Under the pieces are notes generated by a model. The model was not told the origin of the DNA and searched no databases. It saw only the letters and a list, made by a program, of their open reading frames with translations. Positions 10,854 to 18,474 of a stretch of DNA of 64,000 nt are shown one piece after another (within the stretch, counting starts at the first letter, position 1; every line of letters begins with the position of its first letter). The translations under genes and the position numbers were made by a program. Source of the DNA: Terribacillus halophilus (GTDB lineage: Bacteria; Bacillota; Bacilli; Bacillales; Amphibacillaceae); contig NZ_LT727828.1 of the NCBI RefSeq assembly GCF_900162685.1, positions 987,678 through 1,051,677 of the forward strand, in the 5' to 3' direction.

Positions 10854-11441
10854 TTATGAAGGTTTCTTTTCCATTACTTTATCAATCAAGCCGTAATTGA
10901 CAGCTTGTTCAGCTGTAAGGAAGTTATCGCGATCTGTATCACGCTCAACTACCTCAAGTGGCTGGCCGCTGCGTTCTGCCATAATTTCGTTCAATTTCTT
11001 TCTCATCTCGATGATACGGCGAGCGTGGATTTCAATATCACTAGCTTGACCTTGTGTACCACCTAGCGGCTGGTGAATCATCACTTCACTGTTTGGAAGT
11101 GCATAACGCATGCCTTTTTCACCGGCAGTTAGCAGGAAAGCACCCATAGATGCAGCCATACCGATGCAGATAGTTGATACTTTTGGCTGGATGAACTGCA
11201 TTGTATCATAGATAGCCATACCTGCAGTGATGGATCCGCCTGGTGAGTTGATGTATAGGGAAATGTCTTTTTCTGGATCTTCCGCTGCCAAGAATAACAG
11301 CTGAGAAACGATGCTGTTGGCAACATTATCGTCGATCGCGCTGCCTAGCATGATGATCCGGTCTTTCAGTAAACGAGAGTAGATATCGTAAGCACGCTCG
11401 CCTCGGTTTGTTTGTTCAATAACTGTAGGGATTAGATTCAT
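10854..11441 (-). CDS. clpP: ATP-dependent Clp protease proteolytic subunit
   Basis: Serine protease of 195 residues that forms the double-heptamer chamber used by ClpC and ClpX. The catalytic triad is visible: Ser98 (GMAASMG), His123 (MIHQPLGG) and Asp172 (DTDRDNF). Residues around IYINSPGGS-type SLYINSPGG are conserved. A CtsR box overlaps its promoter upstream, so it is expected to be induced by heat and protein stress. The gene stands alone on the minus strand. Confidence 0.98.
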   Translation of the reverse strand: MNLIPTVIEQTNRGERAYDIYSRLLKDRIIMLGSAIDDNVANSIVSQLLFLAAEDPEKDISLYINSPGGSITAGMAIYDTMQFIQPKVSTICIGMAASMGAFLLTAGEKGMRYALPNSEVMIHQPLGGTQGQASDIEIHARRIIEMRKKLNEIMAERSGQPLEVVERDTDRDNFLTAEQAVNYGLIDKVMEKKPS

Positions 11442-11493
11442 GGTAGATCCTCCTTTGGATATGAGCTCATTATTCTAAGTAATGACTAACCTT

Positions 11494-11523
11494 ATCTTAC
11501 CTAAAAGGTCAATAAAGGTCAAA
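11494..11523 (-). promoter_or_regulatory. clpP promoter with overlapping CtsR operator
   Basis: On the minus strand, TTGACC (11517-11522) and TAAGAT (11494-11499) are separated by 17 bp, a good SigA promoter. The direct heptad repeat GGTCAAT-AAA-GGTCAAA (plus strand 11507-11523) matches the CtsR consensus and covers the -35 box, so bound CtsR would block RNA polymerase. Confidence 0.85.
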
Positions 11524-11741
11524 CAAAATACTAACTTTCTTTCGCCTATTCCATGCTTCCCTTGATTTGGGGCTTGTAAACGCTTGTTTTACCGTCTTTT
11601 GTAAGTTTGACTTTTCATCGGCATTCTCCTGCCAAATGCATTATATTTCATAATTAACAATCGATGAAAATTTTGGTTTAGTTTAGTTTGATGCGTGGAA
11701 AGCAGTTAGCATACTAGCAATCACATTAGGAGGTCTCAAAC

Positions 11742-12548
11742 ATGTTTAGTCATCAAAAAGTACTGCAATATCCAGCAAAGCCAGACAAACCAGATGCCCT
11801 ATTCGCCAAGAAAATGCAGGAAATCCTAGGAGGGCAATACGGAGAGATAAGCGTTGCAATGCAATATCTCTTCCAAGGATGGAGCGCCCGGGGGGAAGAA
11901 AAGTATAAAGATCTAATTATGGATACAGCTGCTGAGGAAATTGGTCATGTTGAAATGATTGCCACAATGATTGCGCGTCTGTTGGAAGGAGCGCCAGTCA
12001 ATGAACAGGAAGAAGCTGCACAGAACCCAATCATTGCCTCCATATTAGGCGGCATGAACCCACAACACGCAATTGTTGCTGGTCTGGGACCTCGTCCAAC
12101 AGATAGTAACGGTGTACCTTGGAATGCCGGCTACATTATCGCAAGCGGCAACATGCTTGCTGACATGCGTGCCAATATTAACGCCGAGTCTCAAGGACGT
12201 TTGCAAGTGGCACGTTTATATGAAATGACGGAAGATAAAGGTGTACGCGATATGCTATCCTTCCTATTAGCACGTGATTCCATGCACCAAAATCAATGGA
12301 TTGCTGCAGCACGTGAACTGGAAGAGAAAAACGGCATCGTTGTTCCAGGCTCCTTCCCGAAAGAGTTGGAAGCAGATGGCTTCTCCCATAGCTTAATCAA
12401 CTTCTCAGAAGGCGAAGAATCCAAAGAAGGAAGCTGGGCATCAGGACAAGCTCCTGATGGCGGTGAATTCAAATACGAATCTAAACCAAAAGCACATGGC
12501 GGCCCACAAGAACTGGAGCCAGCGCCAGCGTATATGTATCCGAAGTAA
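11742..12548 (+). CDS. Manganese catalase, copy 1
   Basis: Non-haem catalase of 268 residues that breaks down hydrogen peroxide at a di-manganese site in a four-helix bundle. All five ligands are found at the Lactobacillus plantarum positions: Glu35, Glu66, His69, Glu149 and His182. The C-terminus (after about 225) is Pro/Gly-rich, without enzymatic motifs. It is the first of three paralogues here (others at 28.8 and 42.4 kb), with its own promoter region and terminator. Relatives include the spore-coat protein CotJC, so a coat location is possible. It has the shortest tail of the three. Confidence 0.95.
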   Translation: MFSHQKVLQYPAKPDKPDALFAKKMQEILGGQYGEISVAMQYLFQGWSARGEEKYKDLIMDTAAEEIGHVEMIATMIARLLEGAPVNEQEEAAQNPIIASILGGMNPQHAIVAGLGPRPTDSNGVPWNAGYIIASGNMLADMRANINAESQGRLQVARLYEMTEDKGVRDMLSFLLARDSMHQNQWIAAARELEEKNGIVVPGSFPKELEADGFSHSLINFSEGEESKEGSWASGQAPDGGEFKYESKPKAHGGPQELEPAPAYMYPK

Positions 12549-12556
12549 TAAATCAG

Positions 12557-12579
12557 GACCCGCCTTGGCGGGTCTTTTT
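12557..12579 (+). terminator. Terminator after manganese catalase 1
   Basis: GACCCGCC pairs with GGCGGGTC around TTG, followed by five T residues. Confidence 0.9.
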
Positions 12580-12645
12580 CGATTAAAAGACTTGCGTAAA
12601 AAGGCGATTAACGATATAATAATCGTTGTCACATTAAATACATAT

Positions 12646-12721
12646 GCGCTCGTAGCTCAGTCGGATAGAGCGGTGGTTTCCGGTACCACGTCTGCCGGGG
12701 GTTCGAATCCCTCCGAGCGCG
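12646..12721 (+). tRNA. tRNA-Arg (anticodon CCG)
   Basis: The 76-nt cloverleaf is complete: acceptor GCGCTCG/CGAGCGC, D-stem GCTC/GAGC, anticodon stem GTGGT/ACCAC with loop TTCCGGT (anticodon CCG at 12680-12682, reading CGG), T-arm GGGGG-TTCGAAT-CCCTC and discriminator G. CCA is not encoded. Its 3' 48 nt are duplicated at 16176-16223, marking it as the integration target of the element downstream. The gene was kept intact by the insertion. Confidence 0.95.
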
Positions 12722-12799
12722 CTAATAAATACAGAGATAGCAAGGATGGCAGTTTGCCGCCCTTGCTATTTTTTTGTTCAAAAGCAGTTTGCAAACCTT
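12674..12799 (+). repeat. Direct repeat, left attachment site (attL)
   Basis: This 126-bp stretch, from the tRNA anticodon stem through the tRNA terminator to GCAAACCTT, recurs at 16176-16300 with a single 1-bp deletion (CCC to CC). It ends in GTTTGCAAACCTT, a palindromic motif. It marks the left end of an element integrated into tRNA-Arg(CCG). Confidence 0.9.
12738..12776 (+). terminator. tRNA-Arg terminator
   Basis: TAGCAAGG (12738-12745) pairs with CCTTGCTA (12761-12768), followed by a T tract. The same hairpin is repeated inside attR. Confidence 0.85.
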
Positions 12800-12816
12800 C
12801 GTGTTCCGAAATGAAT

Positions 12817-13115
12817 TTAATCCCTTCTTTTATTGAAAAGCTGACCCAACATATCAGCAGCTGCTAATTGCATACCTGGAATTAAATGAGAGTAGGTATC
12901 TAAGGTTATTTGTATGCTGGCATGCCCCTAATCGCTTGCACAGCCTTAGGATGAACACCCATCTTCAATAAAAGAGTTGCATGAGTGTGCCGCGACGAGT
13001 GAATTGATATTCGTTTTACACCTGAATTCTCTATAGTGCGCCAAAACACCTTATTTAAATTTGGCGGAGTAATATAGTTTCCAGTATCGGTTGCATTAAC
13101 TAGATTATAATCAGC
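12817..13115 (-). pseudogene. Integrase, C-terminal catalytic fragment
   Basis: Minus-strand translation gives a tyrosine-recombinase C-terminus: a NATDTGNYITPPNLNKVFW region, the HxxR box as IHSSRHTHATLLLKMG, then GHASIQITLDTYSHLIPG with the catalytic Tyr. A frameshift in the C-run at 12925-12928 separates the HxxR box from the GHAS/Tyr part, so even this fragment is broken. It ends at a TAA (12817-12819) 18 bp inside attL. Its upstream neighbour in the ancestral gene is now inverted (13116-13350). Confidence 0.85.
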
Positions 13116-13350
13116 ATATTAATGACAGGTATGCGCCAAGGAGAAGTGTTGGGTTTACGATGGGATTCAATTGATTTGGATCGGCGTATCCTTTCGGTCC
13201 AGCAACAACTGAAGATAAAAGAGGAACTAGACGGTAAGGGACGGTACGAACTGACAAACGTCCTTAAAACTCCTACCAGTTATCGGACTATCTCGTTAGA
13301 TGAGGAAACGATAATACTTCTTAAGAGACATAAAGCGAACCAAGAAAAAA
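13116..13350 (+). pseudogene. Integrase, central segment in inverted orientation
   Basis: The plus strand encodes MTGMRQGEVLGLRWDSIDLD and onward to RTISLDEETIILLKRHKANQ, the first catalytic Arg region and beta-sheet of a tyrosine recombinase. The flanking N- and C-terminal parts of the same gene are on the minus strand, so this segment has been turned around. About 85 residues normally between the core-binding domain and this block are not seen, so a deletion occurred as well. Breakpoints lie near 13113-13118 and about 13350. Confidence 0.85.
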
Positions 13351-13703
13351 GGCACGATAGAACCCAGCAATGTGATAATCCTTGACCTTGTTAGTTTGCC
13401 ATTTCCCTAAAGATGGAATTATATGATTTCTTGAATATGCTTCGTAGTGACGATAGGTACCATATGTAACGTTTTTCTTTTTCCTTTCCAGCCACTTTTC
13501 CATATAATCCGAAAAGGTTATATTTTCACTATCTACATTTCTCCTAATTCTAGCTGTTGAATTAGCTTGGGCAGTTCCTTCTCTGCCTCTTTCTTTCTAT
13601 CAAAACCAGAAAACCACTTTTGTTTACGTTTTCCCAAATGATCGCGACCAATGTCTATTACAATGCTATGTTTATTTCCGCGTTTCCTGATATGTCCTCT
13701 CAT
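13351..13703 (-). pseudogene. Integrase, N-terminal fragment with frameshift
   Basis: From an ATG at 13703 (preceded by AGAGAGGG) the minus strand encodes the arm-DNA-binding domain (MRGHIRKRGNKHSIVIDIGR and on to KKEAEKELPKLIQQLELGEM, then a stop). After a one-base frameshift near 13535-13550 the frame continues with DSENITFSDYMEKWLERKKK and VTYGTYRHYEAYSRNHIIPS, the core-binding SAM-like domain. It stops matching near 13350, where the inverted segment begins. Confidence 0.85.
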
Positions 13704-13742
13704 ATTTGTACCCTCTCTTTTATGTGCCTATTAGCCATCATT

Positions 13743-13787
13743 TCTTTTTTCATAAGAAAGGATCGGTACCTTTCTTATGAAAAAAGA
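13743..13787. repeat. Perfect 19-bp inverted repeat
   Basis: TCTTTTTTCATAAGAAAGG (13743-13761) is matched exactly by its reverse complement at 13769-13787 around a 7-base centre. It lies between the integrase start and the ArpU-like gene and overlaps the possible 5' end of the latter. It could be a bidirectional terminator (A and T tracts on both sides) or a phage operator. Confidence 0.75.
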
Positions 13788-14176
13788 GAGGAGGATGACA
13801 AGTGAACGCAAAGAGCTGACGCTCCTTCCGGAGATAAATGAAAAAGAAGTACAGCAATTTGTTATAAAGGAGCTAAAGCAGTATCGGGCCTTGAAGATTC
13901 AAATAGAGAATAGAAAGGAACCAGGATGCTGGTGTAGTAGGTTTATTCCTAAGACAGACAGAGCAGCTGAATGAAATTAAAGTGCGGCAGATGGAGCGGG
14001 CTTTGGATGGATCCCTCGACTTTATTGAAAGAAAAATTATTAATCAGAAATACTTAAACTCGAAGGAAATCAATGATCTCAATATATACATGGATTTAGG
14101 AATTAAAAAAGGGAAATATTATAAAAAGAAGAAATTATCATTGTTTAGGTTAGCAACAGCCTTAGGAATAGTTTGA
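13777..14176 (+). pseudogene. ArpU-family phage transcriptional regulator, frameshifted
   Basis: Frame 1 gives LTLLPEINEKEVQQFVIKEL and KQYRALKIQIENRKE, the ArpU N-terminus; after a one-base shift near 13918 another frame gives QTEQLNEIKVRQMERALDGS, DFIERKIINQKYL and a C-terminal helix-turn-helix (YMDLGIKKGKYYKKKKLSLF) ending LATALGIV, the ArpU C-terminus. ArpU-type proteins control late genes in Gram-positive phages. Rejoined, the product would have about 130 residues, the usual family size. The exact start (13777 or 13795) is uncertain. Confidence 0.75.
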
Positions 14177-14213
14177 GAAGTAAATAAGAAAACGGACCAT
14201 AAAGTCTGCTTTC

Positions 14214-14693
14214 TTAGTTTTCCTCAAGCTTTTTGCGATCATCACTGAATACAATACTTATTAGTTCAAGGATTGCAAAGATAATGAGCATGCCTATAGC
14301 AGATATGTGTATTCTGTTAAACAAAGTAGGGACGACTCCTAGAGCTATAATTGTTGCAAGAATTGTCTGAGCGAAAAATGACATAATTAACAATTTTAGA
14401 GTGAATGGAATAGATAAAACTTTGGTAGCTAGTATAAATAGTAAGTCTACAAGAACACCAATTGTATACAGACAAATAACAACAGCGCCAAAATATAAGA
14501 AGTTTTTAAATGCTCCATCAAGCAAATCTATTCTTACAATGCCAGTTCTATCAAGAAAAGTGAACAGACCGTAAAAACCGAGTGTTGGTACAGATAAGAC
14601 AATGATTGTAGCAATAACAACTAATCCAGCAACTAGTATAATTCCAATTAGGTTTCCCGAAGAAATATTTCTAAACATATTTGGTAGTTTCAT
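14214..14693 (-). CDS. Four- to five-helix membrane protein, YrvL-like
   Basis: Integral membrane protein of 159 residues with hydrophobic segments at about 14-37, 65-85, 90-110 and 118-150 and a charged C-terminal tail (FSDDRKKLEEN). The GFYGLFTFLD motif after the first helix resembles the YrvL regulatory family of Bacillus, but I am not certain of the family. It is intact, while the phage genes around it are broken, and it is divergent from a secreted protein gene across a 40-bp dyad. An immunity or regulatory role toward that protein is inference only. Confidence 0.6.
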   Translation of the reverse strand: MKLPNMFRNISSGNLIGIILVAGLVVIATIIVLSVPTLGFYGLFTFLDRTGIVRIDLLDGAFKNFLYFGAVVICLYTIGVLVDLLFILATKVLSIPFTLKLLIMSFFAQTILATIIALGVVPTLFNRIHISAIGMLIIFAILELISIVFSDDRKKLEEN

Positions 14694-14721
14694 TGACAGA
14701 ATCTCCCTCTTGTAATATGTT
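14693..14721 (+). promoter_or_regulatory. Promoter of the secreted-protein gene
   Basis: TTGACA (14693-14698) and TATGTT (14716-14721) are 17 bp apart, upstream of the gene at 14764. The -35 overlaps the start codon of the divergent membrane-protein gene, so the two genes share control DNA. Confidence 0.65.
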
Positions 14722-14750
14722 TATATTGTATCATATGTAAATATATTACA
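14711..14750. promoter_or_regulatory. 40-bp dyad operator candidate between divergent genes
   Basis: TGTAATAT (14711-14718) and ATATTACA (14743-14750) are the ends of a dyad in which TAATATnTTTAnAT arms match at 13 of 14 positions. It overlaps the -10 box of the rightward promoter. No matching regulator is identified. Confidence 0.55.
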
Positions 14751-14763
14751 TAAGGGGTAGATA

Positions 14764-15390
14764 ATGGTGTTAAAAAAGAGCTTACTAATTAAGACAGCTG
14801 TCAGTGCCACTGCGCTAACTTTAGCTTTTGGTACAATTTCTCCAGGTTTTGTAGCAAAAGCGGAAGAAAAAAAGGTGACTACTGAGCAACAACAGGTAGT
14901 AGTTCCAGTTAAAGTTGAAGATTCTTTTTATGTTGATGACTTTATTCCCTCTCAAGATGTGTTTCCTGATGCACAAGGTATGTATGATGAAGAAGCATTT
15001 CATGAGTTTTACAATGAAAATATGATGTCCAATCCTAATTTTAACGCTGAATTACTCGAATTGAGATCCCAATTTAATCAACAAATGAATGGTAGAAACA
15101 ATTCGGTGGAGGGACAATTTACAACTCAGGGAGTATTCGGTCATGGGCTAAAAGGGCTTAAAGCTATCGGTACTATGGTGAAGCATGGAGGACGTGCATT
15201 ATCATGGGCTCTAAAACCTTTTAGTGCGAAAACAGCTAAAGCTGTTAAGAAAAATTCAAAAAAAATCGGTAAAGCTCTCGGTAAGCCAGAAAAAGCAAGC
15301 AAAAAGTATGTGAGAGACCAATTAATTAAAGCTGGAGTCTCTAAGAAAGATGCCGATACTATTGTGTACTGGATATTCATGATTCTATAA
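14764..15390 (+). CDS. Secreted protein with cationic C-terminus, unknown function
   Basis: Product of 208 residues not recognised as any family. A signal peptide is clear: basic start (VLKKSLLIK), hydrophobic core (about 10-27) and likely cleavage after AKA (about residue 32). The mature N-terminal half is acidic (VDDFIPSQDVFPDAQGMYDE); the C-terminal half (from about 120) is Gly/Lys-rich and strongly cationic (KTAKAVKKNSKKIGKALG), ending in a short hydrophobic YWIFMIL. That bipolar layout suits a secreted antibacterial or cell-surface protein, but this is inference. It is intact, has its own promoter and two terminators, and is carried by the tRNA-inserted element. Confidence 0.75.
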   Translation: MVLKKSLLIKTAVSATALTLAFGTISPGFVAKAEEKKVTTEQQQVVVPVKVEDSFYVDDFIPSQDVFPDAQGMYDEEAFHEFYNENMMSNPNFNAELLELRSQFNQQMNGRNNSVEGQFTTQGVFGHGLKGLKAIGTMVKHGGRALSWALKPFSAKTAKAVKKNSKKIGKALGKPEKASKKYVRDQLIKAGVSKKDADTIVYWIFMIL

Positions 15391-15419
15391 GATTACATAA
15401 ATATGAAGAGAAATAATTG

Positions 15420-15457
15420 AGCTGTAGTGGATTAAAACTCCATTGCAGCTTTTTTTA
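15420..15457 (+). terminator. Terminator after the secreted-protein gene
   Basis: AGCTGTAGTGGA pairs with TCCATTGCAGCT (with G-U pairs), followed by seven T residues. Confidence 0.88.
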
Positions 15458-15483
15458 CTTTGTTCAACGAGTAATAATTGGAC

Positions 15484-15514
15484 AAAAAAAGTACCAAATT
15501 GGGTACCTTTTTTT
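15484..15514. terminator. Second, symmetrical terminator
   Basis: AAAAAAAGTACC pairs with GGTACCTTTTTTT around AAATTG; it can act in both directions. Beyond it at 15535-15570 a further AGAGG/CCTCT hairpin is seen. No gene is supported between 15515 and 15681. Confidence 0.75.
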
Positions 15515-15681
15515 ATTTGCAAAAACCCTACAATTTTCTCAGAGGCAAAAAAACCTCTGGGAGAAGCGCTTTTCCTTTATCAAGACGTACTAGCCTGATT
15601 TTGCACGACTGTGAAGGATGCCTGGTTAACGAGGGGAGCACCTGGAGTTGGGAACGCTTAGATTTAACTATTTTTGTAAAT

Positions 15682-15897
15682 TTAACTCTTTCTCTTTGCA
15701 ACGCCCATAATTGTAACTATAACGATTGCAGCAATTGCGCTTACTAACACCTCTTTACCATCTAGTTGATTGAAATTTAATATAATGTTTATGCCCTTAA
15801 ATATGACTAAACCAACAATAAAGATAACTACCAAATATAATGAGAACTTTCTAACTTCTCTTGGTATTGATAACCATAATCTAAGTCGACCAGTAAA
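15682..15897 (-). pseudogene. Remnant of a small membrane protein
   Basis: The minus-strand frame, open from 15897 to a TAA at 15682-15684, encodes RLWLSIPREVRKFSLYLVVI followed by a second hydrophobic stretch and an end of VTIMGVAKRKS: two membrane helices of about 20 residues and a basic tail. There is no plausible start codon with a ribosome-binding site, and stops lie immediately upstream, so this is the 3' remainder of a gene whose front is lost. Family unknown. From here to attR (15898-16175) no gene is seen. Confidence 0.4.
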
Positions 15898-16027
15898 TCA
15901 CTAATCTTCCATAAAGTAGCCTGCTGATACGACAACATTTATACCAATCTCCCCGAACACTGTCGTACAGGACATGAACCATGGTAAGGTTGGGGTCAAA
16001 GGGATACACTGATTAAGAATTTGAAAG

Positions 16028-16055
16028 TTGGTTTGCAAACCTGATTGCAAACCAA
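16028..16055. repeat. Inverted repeat with the GTTTGCAA motif
   Basis: TTGGTTTGCAA (16028-16038) is followed after ACCTGA by its exact reverse complement TTGCAAACCAA (16045-16055). The same GTTTGCAAACC core occurs at the ends of both attachment repeats (about 12788-12798 and 16289-16299), suggesting a recombinase or excisionase binding site. Confidence 0.6.
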
Positions 16056-16175
16056 AAGGCTAACATACTGAGCCAACATAAGGCGTAAGCAATGTAAACT
16101 AATAATATATGCATGCGCTAAATCAAGGATTAGCATAGTGATGAAACCTTATGTTATCTTCTCATAATTAAAAAT

Positions 16176-16300
16176 TGGTTTCCGGTACCACGTCTGCCGG
16201 GGGTTCGAATCCCTCCGAGCGCGCTAATAAATACAGAGATAGCAAGGATGGCAGTTTGCCGCCTTGCTATTTTTTTGTTCAAAAGCAGTTTGCAAACCTT
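16176..16300 (+). repeat. Direct repeat, right attachment site (attR)
   Basis: This 125-bp copy of 12674-12799 contains the 3' 48 nt of tRNA-Arg(CCG) without its 5' half, then the tRNA terminator and the GTTTGCAAACCTT end. It is not a tRNA gene. The paiA stop codon lies 10 bp beyond it. Confidence 0.9.
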
Positions 16301-16309
16301 AGGGTGACA

Positions 16310-16828
<519 letters not shown>

Positions 16829-16845
16829 CTACATCTCCTTTTGTA

Positions 16846-17298
16846 TTAATAAATTCTTTTATTACCTTTCTTTACATACTCCCAGTCTTTCTCGGTATTT
16901 TTTCGAACCCTTTGTAGAAGTTTAAAAAGAATATTTATCTCTGATTCATTAAGTCCACTTAATGCAACTTTATTTGAAAAGTCATTTTCTCTTCTGATAA
17001 ATTGATAAGCATTGTAACCTTTATCTGTCGGGAAGAGTTTTTTGATTTTTTTATTGTTTTCATCGTCTCTCTTTTCAATAAAGTCATTCATTGCAAGCTT
17101 CTTTATCGCACGAGCTGTAGTAGTTCTATCTACTTTTATCATTTCTGCTAACTTCTCTTGGATGATTCCGGGTGTTTCACAAATCCGGACAAGGTAGAGG
17201 TATTGCCCTTTTGAAAGGGCATATTGTTTAAATTCTATATTACTAATAGAATCTAATGCCCTGGCAACCATACCAATCTCTCTAAGAACCTCTTTCAT
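16846..17298 (-). CDS. yybA: MarR-family regulator, YybA-like
   Basis: Winged-helix repressor of 150 residues. The core KGQYLYLVRICETPGIIQEK, the recognition helix region VDRTTTARAIKKL and the wing KRDDENNKKIKKLFPTDKG are typical of MarR, and the protein agrees with B. subtilis YybA, encoded just before paiA. The start at 17298 follows AAAGGGAGA; the frame is open for another 80 codons upstream, but that stretch is AT-rich, has no ribosome-binding site and overlaps the promoter. It probably controls this two-gene operon. Confidence 0.9.
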   Translation of the reverse strand: MKEVLREIGMVARALDSISNIEFKQYALSKGQYLYLVRICETPGIIQEKLAEMIKVDRTTTARAIKKLAMNDFIEKRDDENNKKIKKLFPTDKGYNAYQFIRRENDFSNKVALSGLNESEINILFKLLQRVRKNTEKDWEYVKKGNKRIY

Positions 17299-17335
17299 AT
17301 ATAATCTCCCTTTACAAAAGTAATTGCTAAGTAAA

Positions 17336-17366
17336 ATAGTAATTAAATTATGTTGTATTTGCAACA
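17336..17366 (-). promoter_or_regulatory. yybA-paiA promoter with palindrome
   Basis: On the minus strand TTGCAA (17359-17364) and TACTAT (17336-17341) are 17 bp apart. The -35 lies inside TGTTG-TATTTG-CAACA (17351-17366), a dyad of the type bound by MarR proteins, so autorepression is likely. From here to 17655 I see no gene. Confidence 0.55.
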
Positions 17367-17657
17367 AAAATCTTAATAAAAGAGGACCTAAATGAATGAG
17401 ACTAACTTCGTCTAGGAGTGAATTGTATGTTGAATGAAATATTTGAAGTAGCGCAACTTTTATTGTGATGAGAATGTAAATATTATTGAAGGACAATAAA
17501 TCATATAAATCCACCATTTGACAAAACAGTAAATACAATAAATGAGTTTTACAGATAGGCTGCCGTACTTAAAACTTAGGCTTGCCATTCAGGAATATCT
17601 CGTAGGCAGCTGCATACAGTGGATGTATAGGAGCAATCACTCCAAATAATGTTCTAA

Positions 17658-17669
17658 CTTGTATACTAG
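17658..17669. promoter_or_regulatory. GntR operator, site 1 (before the regulator gene)
   Basis: CTTGTATACTAG, one of three copies of the palindrome CTWGTATACWAG in this cluster. It lies 45 bp before the gntR start and overlaps a TATTAT -10 candidate, pointing to autoregulation. Confidence 0.8.
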
Positions 17670-17713
17670 TATTATTTTGTCCAGAAAATTAGGCAGATAA
17701 AGAGTTGATAAAA

Positions 17714-18418
17714 ATGAATAAGTTTTCTGTTCAGCGGAAGACGTTGGCAAATGATGTGTATAAGCATCTTTATACGATGATTATTACGTTAAAACACAAG
17801 CCGGGTGATATGATCTTTGAGACAGCAATAGCGGATGAGCTCGGTTTAAGCAGAACGCCTGTCAGAGAAGCGATTCATTTATTAGCTGCCGAGGGATTTG
17901 TGCAAGTTATTCCGCAGAAAGGTATTCGTGTTAGTTATATTTCGAAAAGAAAAGTGCAAGAAGCGTTTCAGGTTCGGGAGAGTTTGGAGGGCATTGCTTT
18001 TCGGGAAGCTGCTCGCTGGTGGGACGCGTCTCTTTTACAGACAAAACGGCTTAAGGCAGATGTGGCATATATCATAGACGAACAAAAAGCTGCGTCGGAA
18101 AAACAGGATGTAGATAGTTTTTATCAACATGATGAAATGTTCCACGATAAAATTTTAGAGATGTGCGGTAATCAGACGTTAAGTGCTATTGTGCGGCAGG
18201 TGAGAGGGCATGTAAATCGAATTCGGTACTTGGAATTCTTTGAAAGTCGAGACATGGAGCGGATCATACACGATCATGAAGAATTATTTGCCTTGATTGA
18301 GCAAAATGATACAAACGGAGTCGTTGAGCGACTGAAGCAGCATCTTGGGAAAGCTTTTCATCACTATGATGAGATTATGGAAAAGTATGCGGATTACTTT
18401 GTAGCACAGGCTGAGTAA
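17714..18418 (+). CDS. GntR-family regulator, FCD type
   Basis: Transcriptional regulator of 234 residues. N-terminal winged helix (VYKHLYTMIITLKHKPGDMI and SRTPVREAIHLLAAEGFVQV, about residues 12-70) is followed by an all-helical FCD ligand-binding domain (about 80-220) with the metal-type Asp/His residues (DEMFHDKI, HVNRIR, HDHEELF). FCD ligands are usually carboxylic acids. It heads a catabolic cluster whose promoters carry CTTGTATACTAG palindromes, so it is the likely repressor. The ATG at 17714 is preferred to a TTG at 17705. Confidence 0.93.
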   Translation: MNKFSVQRKTLANDVYKHLYTMIITLKHKPGDMIFETAIADELGLSRTPVREAIHLLAAEGFVQVIPQKGIRVSYISKRKVQEAFQVRESLEGIAFREAARWWDASLLQTKRLKADVAYIIDEQKAASEKQDVDSFYQHDEMFHDKILEMCGNQTLSAIVRQVRGHVNRIRYLEFFESRDMERIIHDHEELFALIEQNDTNGVVERLKQHLGKAFHHYDEIMEKYADYFVAQAE

Positions 18419-18439
18419 ATGAACGATCATGAGATAAGA

Positions 18440-18451
18440 CTTGTATACTAG
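18440..18451. promoter_or_regulatory. GntR operator, site 2 (before the oxidoreductase gene)
   Basis: CTTGTATACTAG again, flanked as at site 1 (A before, TA after), 23 bp before the Gfo/Idh/MocA start, in the only sizeable gap between regulator and structural genes. Confidence 0.85.
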
Positions 18452-18474
18452 TATGCGAAAAGGAGACTAGTACG

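Larger units (their letters stand above)
12674..16300. mobile_element. Degenerate integrative element in tRNA-Arg(CCG)
   Basis: About 3.5 kb lie between 125/126-bp direct repeats made of the tRNA 3' half and its terminator. Inside are a broken tyrosine recombinase, an ArpU-like phage late regulator (frameshifted), an intact divergent pair (membrane protein and secreted protein) and a membrane-protein remnant. No capsid, portal, terminase or replication gene is present, so this is a decayed prophage or satellite remnant that cannot move by itself. The near identity of the repeats and the density of lesions suggest deletion by internal loss after integration. Confidence 0.88.

Noticed and set aside
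12457-12867. Open frame running through tRNA-Arg
   Set aside because: It overlaps the end of manganese catalase 1, the tRNA and the attachment repeat; no ribosome-binding site.
15478-15747. 89-codon plus-strand frame after the secreted-protein gene
   Set aside because: It begins inside a terminator with no ribosome-binding site; the minus strand here encodes a more convincing membrane-protein remnant.
16176-16223. Second tRNA-Arg
   Set aside because: Only the 3' 48 nt are present; the acceptor 5' strand and D-arm are missing, so it is part of attR.
17299-17538. 80-codon N-terminal extension of the MarR regulator
   Set aside because: AT-rich, no ribosome-binding site, overlaps the promoter, and the family length is about 150 residues.
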